Origin: an uncultured Clostridia bacterium
GTDB lineage: Bacteria; Bacillota; Clostridia; Peptostreptococcales; Anaerovoracaceae
DNA length: 64,000 nt
NCBI GenBank assembly: GCA_938049335.1
Contig: CALIYX010000020.1
Coordinates: 1-64,000 of the forward strand
Direction: 5' to 3'
How positions within the stretch are numbered: the stretch's first letter is position 1; each line of letters opens with the position of its first letter. Under the pieces are notes generated by a model. It was not told the DNA's origin. It was given only the letters and a program-made list of their open reading frames with translations, and did not search any database. Made by a program: the position numbers and the translations under genes. Shown piece by piece: positions 57,570 to 64,000 of this stretch.

Positions 57570-60260
57570 ATGGAACATAATTTATCGAAAACTTATGACC
57601 CAAAATCGTTTGAAAAACGCATCTACGATATGTGGGAAAATAGTGGTGCATTTAAGGCGAGTGAAGATAAGAACAAGGAATCATTCACTATAGTTATGCC
57701 ACCACCAAATATTACGGGACAGCTGCACATGGGGCATGCGCTAGATCACACGCTCCAGGATGTTTTGATTAGATATAAGAGAATGCAGGGATTCAATACA
57801 CTTTGGCTTCCGGGATCTGACCACGCTAGTATTGCTACTGAGGTTAAGGTTGTCAACAAGATTCGCGAGGAGGAACATAAGGAGAAAGAAGACCTTGGCA
57901 GAGAAGAATTCCTAAAGCGCGCATGGGCATGGAAGGAAGAGTACGGTGGACGCATTACTCAGCAGTGTCGTAGGCTCGGTGATTCATGTGACTGGTCAAG
58001 AGAGCGTTTCACTATGGACGAAGGATGTAACAAGGCAGTTAAACACTTCTTTGTTGAGCTATATAACAAAGGGTTGATTTATCGTGGACATAGACTAATC
58101 AACTGGTGTCCTCAGTGCGGAACATCGCTTTCCGATGCAGAAGTTGAGCATGTTGATAGAGACGGCAAGTATTGGTATTTCCGTTACCCTGCAGCTAAAG
58201 AGGGTGGAATGGACATAACAGTTGCTACATCAAGACCTGAAACTATGTTTGGTGACGTTGCAATTGCAGTAAATCCGGAAGACGAGAGATACAAGGATGT
58301 TATAGGACAGAAGGTCCTCTTACCACTTGTAAACAGAGAGATTCCTATCATCGCAGACCCATATCCAGACCCAGAAAAAGGAACTGGTGCAGTTAAGATT
58401 ACACCAGCTCATGATCCTAATGACTTTGAGGTTGGAGAACGCGCCAATCTAGAGATTATTGAATGTATGGACAGCAAGGCTTGCATGACTGGGACTGCAG
58501 GCAAGTATGCTGGCATGGACAGATATGAGTGCAGAAAGCAGTGGGTCAAGGAACTCGAAGAGGCAGGTTTCCTTGTTAAGACTGAAGACATAAAGATTCC
58601 AGTAGGTGAATGCTACAGATGTCATACGCCTATAGAGCCTATGCTATCAGACCAGTGGTTTGTTAAGATGGATGAGCTTGCAAAGCCAGCTATCGAAGTT
58701 CTCAAGGGCGGTGAGTTAAAGCTTGTACCAGATAGATTTGATAAGATCTATATGCACTGGCTAGAGGGAATCAGAGACTGGTGTATTTCTAGACAGCTAT
58801 GGTGGGGTCATAGAATACCTGCATGGTACTGTCAGGACTGCGGAGAAATTGTAGTTAGCGAAGATGATGTTTGCAGCTGCCCTAAGTGCGGAAGCGATAA
58901 GCTAGTGCAGGATGAGGATGTACTTGATACATGGTTCTCATCTGCGCTTTGGCCTTTCTCAACACTTGGATGGCCTGATGAAACAGAGGATATAAAGACT
59001 TTCTATCCAACAAGCGTTCTTGTAACAGGTTACGATATAATTTTCTTCTGGGTTATCAGAATGGTGTTCTCAGCATGTGAGGCTATGGGAAATAGTCCAT
59101 TCAAGCATGTTTACATACATGGACTTGTTAGAGATGCTGAAGGCCGCAAGATGAGTAAGTCATTAGGTAACGGAATCGATCCGCTGGAGAAAATCGATGA
59201 GTATGGTGCAGACGCTCTAAGATTCATGCTTTCAACTGGTATAACGCCAGGTAATGATATGAGATTTAAGGATGATAAGATTGAGGCAGCAAGAAACTTT
59301 GCCAATAAGCTTTGGAACGCATCTCGCTTTGTTATCATGAATATTAAAGATGACGAGGGTAATTTCTTACCTATGGCTGACCTAGATAAGGTTGAGCTAA
59401 AGGATGAAGATAAGTGGATATTAGATAAGCTCGTAGAAGCTACAGCTTATGTGAACAATGCTTTTGATAGATTTGATCTTGCACTAGCTGGCCAGAGAGT
59501 ATACGACCTAATTTGGAGTGAATACTGTGACTGGTATATAGAGCTTGTTAAGAGAAGACTATGGGCTGATGACGAAGCTGACAAGATGCTTGTAAGAGCA
59601 GTACTGGTTAAGGCAATGAAGGACATGCTCAAGCTTCTTCATCCATTTATGCCATTTATTACAGAGGAAATCTGGGGATATTTGCCACATACAGATGAAG
59701 AATGTGACTCTGAAGGAAAATCAATGCTGATTAGTGCAGCATGGCCTAGCGATGAAGAGCCTAAATATGAAGAAGCAACTACAAGAGTAGAGCTTGCAAT
59801 GGAAGCTATCAAGGCCATCAGAAATGTAAGAGCTGAGGTAGACGCAGCACCTAGTCGTAAGCTTACAGCAGTTATGGTTGCTGAAGGTGAAGCACTTGAG
59901 AACATAAAGTCTTGCGAAAGACACATCAAAGAGCTTGCTAACATAACTGAGATTGCATTTGTTTCAAACAAGGCTGAAGCACCAGATGATGCAATGAGTG
60001 CAATTATTACAGGTGTGGAGATTTTGATACCTATGGCTGACTTGATTGACTACAGCGTTGAGGCTGAGAGACTTAAGAAAGAAGTAAAGAGGCTAGAGGG
60101 AGAGGTTAAGAGAGCTTCATCAAAGCTATCAAACGAAGGCTTTGTAGCTAAGGCACCAGCAGCTCTCATAGATGCTGAGAAGGCAAAGCTAGCTGACTAT
60201 GAGCAGCAGCTGGCAAAGGTTAAATCAAATCTAGAAATAGTAATGAGCAAATTAAAGTAA
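57570..60260 (+). CDS. valS: Valyl-tRNA synthetase
   Basis: 896 residues. HMGHALDHT (HIGH-like, about 50-58) and KMSKSLGNG (about 527-535) frame the class I catalytic core; the editing domain with SRPETMFGDVAIAV and the C-terminal coiled coil (about 835-896) are present. Two Cys-rich pieces (CPQCGT; CQDCG and CPKCG) suggest zinc knuckles. It is followed by the lipid kinase gene after 29 bases. Ribosome site GAAAGG. Confidence 0.97.
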   Translation: MEHNLSKTYDPKSFEKRIYDMWENSGAFKASEDKNKESFTIVMPPPNITGQLHMGHALDHTLQDVLIRYKRMQGFNTLWLPGSDHASIATEVKVVNKIREEEHKEKEDLGREEFLKRAWAWKEEYGGRITQQCRRLGDSCDWSRERFTMDEGCNKAVKHFFVELYNKGLIYRGHRLINWCPQCGTSLSDAEVEHVDRDGKYWYFRYPAAKEGGMDITVATSRPETMFGDVAIAVNPEDERYKDVIGQKVLLPLVNREIPIIADPYPDPEKGTGAVKITPAHDPNDFEVGERANLEIIECMDSKACMTGTAGKYAGMDRYECRKQWVKELEEAGFLVKTEDIKIPVGECYRCHTPIEPMLSDQWFVKMDELAKPAIEVLKGGELKLVPDRFDKIYMHWLEGIRDWCISRQLWWGHRIPAWYCQDCGEIVVSEDDVCSCPKCGSDKLVQDEDVLDTWFSSALWPFSTLGWPDETEDIKTFYPTSVLVTGYDIIFFWVIRMVFSACEAMGNSPFKHVYIHGLVRDAEGRKMSKSLGNGIDPLEKIDEYGADALRFMLSTGITPGNDMRFKDDKIEAARNFANKLWNASRFVIMNIKDDEGNFLPMADLDKVELKDEDKWILDKLVEATAYVNNAFDRFDLALAGQRVYDLIWSEYCDWYIELVKRRLWADDEADKMLVRAVLVKAMKDMLKLLHPFMPFITEEIWGYLPHTDEECDSEGKSMLISAAWPSDEEPKYEEATTRVELAMEAIKAIRNVRAEVDAAPSRKLTAVMVAEGEALENIKSCERHIKELANITEIAFVSNKAEAPDDAMSAIITGVEILIPMADLIDYSVEAERLKKEVKRLEGEVKRASSKLSNEGFVAKAPAALIDAEKAKLADYEQQLAKVKSNLEIVMSKLK

Positions 60261-60289
60261 TTATAAATTACAGTGAGGGGGTGCTTCAA

Positions 60290-61210
60290 GTGCCAATTAA
60301 GAATAAAGTAATTCTGTTTTACAATCATCGCTCCGGTAACGGAATGTTCAAGAATAACCTTGATAAGATAATCGCAAGGTACCAGGCTGACGGCAAGCTA
60401 GTTATTCCAATTAGAGCTGCTGACAACAGTCTTACAAACTTCTTTGAGAGTATGAACAAAGAGACTTACCTAGAAGAGTATTGTCAGGTTCTTGTAGCTG
60501 GCGGAGATGGAACTATAAACATTTGCGTAAATGCGATGATAAATAACGAAATTGACCTTCCGCTAGGAATCCTTCCGGCTGGTACAGCAAATGACTTTGC
60601 TTACTACTTTGAGATACCTAGCAATATAGATAAGATGCTAGACATTGCACTTGGTGGAAAGTCAACATATGCAGATGTTGGTGTTGTAAACGGAAGATAC
60701 TTCATCAATGTAGCTGCCATGGGACAGGTTGTCGATGTAAGCCAAAAGACAGATCCGGTTCTAAAAAACTCAATAGGTGTATTAGCTTACTACCTAAAGG
60801 GAATCTCAGAACTCACAGATCTTAAGCCGATCAAGGTTAAGCTCACAACGGATAACAAGGTTTATGATGAGAAGATGTATTTCATGGTTGTAATGAACGG
60901 AAAGTCTGCAGGTGGATTTAAAATGATTTCGCCAACTTCTGAAATTAATGACGGGCTTCTTGATGTAATTCTCTTTAGACCTATGAATGTATTCGAAATG
61001 CCAAAGGTATTTATGAAGATTCTGCAGGGTAAGCATAGCCTTAGCAGAAAGGTTCTGCACTTTAAGACATCTTACCTAAAGATAGAATCAGACATCGACA
61101 TACCTACGGATATTGATGGAGAACATGGTCAAAAGCTTCCACTCACATTTAGCATTCTTCATAAGAAGCTGAGAATAATGACAGCTGAAGAGGATATGGG
61201 TAATAAGTAG
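60290..61210 (+). CDS. Diacylglycerol kinase-like lipid kinase (YegS/DagK family)
   Basis: 306 residues from a GTG at 60290 behind GAGGGGG (an in-frame GTG at 60281 overlaps the ribosome site). The diacylglycerol kinase catalytic domain has the nucleotide loop AGGDGTINICVNAM (about 66-79) and LGILPAGTANDFA (about 92-104). It has the two-domain layout of the soluble YegS/DgkB family. The substrate is probably diacylglycerol or a related lipid. The threonine/serine exporter gene begins 2 bases downstream. Confidence 0.92.
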   Translation: MPIKNKVILFYNHRSGNGMFKNNLDKIIARYQADGKLVIPIRAADNSLTNFFESMNKETYLEEYCQVLVAGGDGTINICVNAMINNEIDLPLGILPAGTANDFAYYFEIPSNIDKMLDIALGGKSTYADVGVVNGRYFINVAAMGQVVDVSQKTDPVLKNSIGVLAYYLKGISELTDLKPIKVKLTTDNKVYDEKMYFMVVMNGKSAGGFKMISPTSEINDGLLDVILFRPMNVFEMPKVFMKILQGKHSLSRKVLHFKTSYLKIESDIDIPTDIDGEHGQKLPLTFSILHKKLRIMTAEEDMGNK

Positions 61211-61211
61211 A

Positions 61212-62018
61212 ATGGAAAATTCAATCAAAGAAAAAGTTGATGCACAGCCTGCACAAGATATAGATTATGACAAGCTCTTGCAAGCTATTCTTGAGATAGG
61301 TGAACAGATGCTCATTGCTGGTGCAGAGGTAAGCAGGGTTGAGGATAGCATAATAAGACTCTGTCAAAGTTATGATTGCTACAAGGTCAATGTATTTATA
61401 ATTACCTCTAACATGCAGGTGACTATGATTACTCCGCAAGGGAAAATCTGTACTCAGATAAGACGAGTTTATGATTACGGAGTTAACTTTGATAGACTTG
61501 ACTATCTAAATGATTTGTCTAGAAAGATTTGCAGGGAGAAATATCCAGTAGATCGAATTTATGTAGAGCTTGAGAAGGTTATGAATAGGCCTTCTAGCGG
61601 ACTTTGCAGAAACATATTTGCTAGTATTTTAGTCAGTGCTGGCTTTGCTGTATTTTTCAGTGGTAGTTTTAGAGATGTGATTTCCGCAGCAATATTAGGA
61701 GTTATAATTTCACTCCTAAATAATATCGTGTTTAAGAAAGAAAAGAACCTCTTTGTAAGTAGCATTGCAGTATCTTTTATATCAGGAGTATCTGCATATG
61801 CGCTTGTACTTACGCGAATAGGCTCCAATGTGAATATCATAATGATTGCGGGCATAATGATTTTGATTCCAGGAATTGCTATGACCAATGCAATTAGGGA
61901 TATGCTAACTGGAGATATTGCTACTGGTACACTGAGACTTCTTAACTCAGTGATGATAGCTATTTCTATAGCTTCAGGCTTTGCACTTTCGATTATCTTG
62001 GGAGGCAGATTTTTATGA
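61212..62018 (+). CDS. Threonine/serine exporter, ThrE N-terminal part (DUF1212)
   Basis: 268 residues. The cytoplasmic N-terminal part carries the family motif LIAGAEVSRVEDSIIRLC (about 35-52) and is followed by about five membrane helices. Together with the next gene it forms the two-part version of ThrE, which exports threonine and serine by proton exchange. The two genes overlap by 4 bases, so equal amounts are likely. The neighbour glyA consumes serine, which fits an amino acid balance role. Confidence 0.88.
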   Translation: MENSIKEKVDAQPAQDIDYDKLLQAILEIGEQMLIAGAEVSRVEDSIIRLCQSYDCYKVNVFIITSNMQVTMITPQGKICTQIRRVYDYGVNFDRLDYLNDLSRKICREKYPVDRIYVELEKVMNRPSSGLCRNIFASILVSAGFAVFFSGSFRDVISAAILGVIISLLNNIVFKKEKNLFVSSIAVSFISGVSAYALVLTRIGSNVNIIMIAGIMILIPGIAMTNAIRDMLTGDIATGTLRLLNSVMIAISIASGFALSIILGGRFL

Positions 62019-62464
62019 TTATACAACTTCTAGCTGCCTTTGTCGGTTCTGTCGGATTCGCAATGCTTCTTAACATGAGAGGAAAGCAGGTAGCATATGC
62101 AGGAATAGGCGGAATCATAAGCTGGGGAATTTACCTTTTAGGATATCAGTTTACCGAAAGCTATTTCATAGCAAACTTTGTCGCAGCAGTATTTGTTGCA
62201 CTTTATGCAGAGATAATGGCTAGAGTTAATAGAGCGCCAGCTACGATATTTTTGACAGCGGCTGCCATACCTTTGATACCAGGCAGAAACCTATATCTAA
62301 GCATGTACGGCATAGTTACAGAGGACTATGTAAATGCTAGGATAAATGGAATGACAGCAGTCGTAATAGCCTTGGCAATAGGGCTTGGAATAGTGTTCAT
62401 AACAGTTATTTTTAAGTTTATAAATCGCTATAATAGCAGGAGGAACAGAAGAAATGTTCGATAA
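62015..62464 (+). CDS. Threonine/serine exporter, ThrE C-terminal part (DUF3815)
   Basis: 149 residues with four to five membrane helices, including VGFAMLLNMRGKQVAYAGIG and FLTAAAIPLIPGRNLY, typical of DUF3815. It is the second half of the split exporter. Its end overlaps the start of glyA by 11 bases. Confidence 0.88.
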   Translation: MIIQLLAAFVGSVGFAMLLNMRGKQVAYAGIGGIISWGIYLLGYQFTESYFIANFVAAVFVALYAEIMARVNRAPATIFLTAAAIPLIPGRNLYLSMYGIVTEDYVNARINGMTAVVIALAIGLGIVFITVIFKFINRYNSRRNRRNVR

Positions 62465-63698
62465 ATTTGGAAACGATAGCAATAGATATAACATAGACAA
62501 CTTTGAGTTTATAGCTAAAACATCACCTAAGGTGGCTGAGTTAATCAAAGGCGAGTATGAGCGCCAAAAAGATAATATTGAGCTCATCGCATCAGAAAAC
62601 TACTGTTCTGAAGCAGTTCTAGCAGCTTGCGGAAGCTGCCTGTCATGGAAGTATGCTGAGGGATACCCATACGAGAGAACAAGCGGAAACAAAGGCAGAT
62701 ACTACGGCGGAACAAAGTTCGTAGATGAGCTAGAGGAATACTGCTGTAACAAGTGGCGTGAAGTATTCAATACAGACTATCACGTTAATGTACAGCCACA
62801 TAGCGGATCTCAGGCAAATTTCTCATCATATAAGGTACTCGTTTCACCAGGAGACACTGTACTTGCTATGTCACTTGACAATGGTGGACACCTAACTCAT
62901 GGTGCATCAGCTAACTTCAGTGGTAAGCTTTACAATGTTGTGTTTTATGATGTAGACGAAAATGGAATAATCGATATGGATGATGTTCGCAGAAAGGCAG
63001 AGGAACATAAGCCTAAGATGATTCTCGCTGGTGCATCTGCATACGCTAGAAGAATTGATTTCAAGGCTTTTGCTGATATAGCAAAGTCTGTAGATGCATA
63101 CTTCATGGTTGACATGGCCCACATTGCTGGCCTTGTTGCAGCAGGAGAGCATGAGTCACCATTTGGACATGCAGATATAGTAACTACAACAACTCATAAG
63201 ACATTAAGAGGGCCACGTGGAGGCCTTATCTTCTGCAAACCAGAGTTTGCAAAGAAGGTTGATAGTGCGGTATTCCCATATGCTCAGGGTGGTCCGCTAG
63301 AGCACATCATTGCTGGTAAGGCGGTTTGTGCTGAAGAGGCTCTAAAACCAGAGTTTAAGGAATATCAGCATCAGGTTGTGCTAAACTGCGCTGCTTTTGC
63401 AGATGAATTCATAAAGCTAGGATATAAGGTAGTTACAGGCGGTACTGAAAACCATGTATTCCTATTAGATCTTTCAGATAAGCCATTTAGCGGCAAGGAT
63501 CTTCAGGATAGACTAGATGAGAATCACATCACCCTAAATAAGAACTGTGTGCCAGGAGATAAGCGTCCGCCACAGGAAGCTAGTGGTGTGCGTGTAGGTA
63601 CTGCCCCTATGACTTCAAGAGGCTACAAGGAAGAAGACTTCCGTGAAGTTGCACGAAAGATAGATAAAATCATTAAGGAAATGATCCAGGAGCAATAA
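62454..63698 (+). CDS. glyA: Serine hydroxymethyltransferase
   Basis: 414 residues. PLP enzyme that converts serine and tetrahydrofolate to glycine and methylene-tetrahydrofolate. The PLP lysine lies in TTTTHKTLRGPRGG (about 240-253), GYPYERTSG-type and QPHSGSQAN motifs are present, and the end matches the family. AGGAGG precedes the ATG in the exporter gene. It is followed one base later by plsX. Confidence 0.97.
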   Translation: MFDKFGNDSNRYNIDNFEFIAKTSPKVAELIKGEYERQKDNIELIASENYCSEAVLAACGSCLSWKYAEGYPYERTSGNKGRYYGGTKFVDELEEYCCNKWREVFNTDYHVNVQPHSGSQANFSSYKVLVSPGDTVLAMSLDNGGHLTHGASANFSGKLYNVVFYDVDENGIIDMDDVRRKAEEHKPKMILAGASAYARRIDFKAFADIAKSVDAYFMVDMAHIAGLVAAGEHESPFGHADIVTTTTHKTLRGPRGGLIFCKPEFAKKVDSAVFPYAQGGPLEHIIAGKAVCAEEALKPEFKEYQHQVVLNCAAFADEFIKLGYKVVTGGTENHVFLLDLSDKPFSGKDLQDRLDENHITLNKNCVPGDKRPPQEASGVRVGTAPMTSRGYKEEDFREVARKIDKIIKEMIQEQ

Positions 63699-63699
63699 A

Positions 63700-64000
63700 A
63701 TGAGAATTGTTTTAGACGGAATGGGCGGAGACAACGCACCTCAGGTAGTAGTTGAGGGAGCTGTTGCAGCAACAAAAGAAATGCCACACGAAATCGTAAT
63801 CGTGGGACAGGAAGATGCAATTAATGAATGCCTTAAGAACACAGGTTATACAGGTGACAAGATAAGCGTAGTAAATGCGACTGAAGTTATTACAAACGAA
63901 GAAGCACCTGTAAGGGCAGTTAGATCAAAGAAAGATTCTTCGATGGTTAAGGGCATAAATATGGTCAAAGCTGGCGAAGGAGATGTATTTATCTCTGCAG
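63700..64000 (+). CDS. plsX: Phosphate acyltransferase PlsX, N-terminal part (window end)
   Basis: The first 100 codons are in the window and the gene runs off the end. The start MRIVLDGMGGDNAP is diagnostic for PlsX, which makes acyl-phosphate from acyl-ACP in phospholipid synthesis. Later EEAPVRAVRSKKDSSMVKG is also a family motif. The ATG at 63700 begins one base after the glyA stop, behind CCAGGAGC. Confidence 0.93.
   Translation, partial: MRIVLDGMGGDNAPQVVVEGAVAATKEMPHEIVIVGQEDAINECLKNTGYTGDKISVVNATEVITNEEAPVRAVRSKKDSSMVKGINMVKAGEGDVFISA

Overview
The window looks like a chromosome segment of a low-G+C anaerobic Firmicute of class Clostridia. The signs are strong AGGAGG-type ribosome sites, sigma-A promoters of TTGACA-17-TATAAT type, CodY, HslVU, an IspH-ribosomal protein S1 fusion, a Gram-positive type Tad pilus locus, and a probable Re-citrate synthase route to 2-oxoglutarate. 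A lineage near Family XIII / Anaerovoracaceae is my inference and is not proven here.

Layout. 1-3.2 kb is the end of a mobilizable element: DUF3847 protein, hairpin-rich candidate oriT, MobA/MobL relaxase, and a PadR + DUF2812 pair. 3.5-7.4 kb holds glycerol dehydrogenase, small unknown genes, a decayed ISL3-family insertion sequence and a cytoplasmic serine hydrolase. 7.6-16.6 kb is housekeeping: a Nudix gene with a striking palindrome cluster, mnmA, a solitary DNA methyltransferase, tRNA-Arg, trpS, an acyl-CoA synthetase, an NfeD/SPFH membrane pair and a cell-surface protein. 16.8-23.8 kb is one Tad/Flp pilus operon of nine genes, including a 44-codon pilin gene. 23.8-38.7 kb runs through rarA, ispH-S1, an MBL hydrolase, a HAD phosphatase, a VanX-type dipeptidase with a DUF819 membrane protein, and yraN-comM-dprA-topA-hslV-hslU-codY. 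39.5-41.1 kb is a 15-gene tRNA operon under a consensus promoter, followed by tandem two-hairpin repeats. 41.5-48.3 kb holds tdk, alr/RNase H-like, Nudix/XerD-like, and rplS-rbgA-rnhB with an L19-type leader. 48.3-53.5 kb is the citrate-isocitrate-2-oxoglutarate operon with its own GntR regulator and operator. 53.5-57.3 kb (minus strand) is a surface O-acylation operon. The right end carries valS, a lipid kinase, a split ThrE-type exporter, glyA and the start of plsX.

How it works together. The citrate operon should supply 2-oxoglutarate and glutamate. Alr, the D-Ala-D-Ala dipeptidase and the O-acylation operon all act on cell-wall chemistry. YraN, ComM, DprA, TopA, RarA and RNase HII are genome-maintenance and DNA-uptake factors. 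The most unusual items are a XerD-family protein at the usual xerD locus that lacks the nucleophilic tyrosine, the run of perfect inverted repeats inside the first Nudix gene, the compensating two-hairpin tandem repeats after the tRNA cluster, a candidate small RNA or attenuated leader upstream of the RNase H-like/alr operon, and a Tad locus with an altered pilin and a P-loop-less TadZ.
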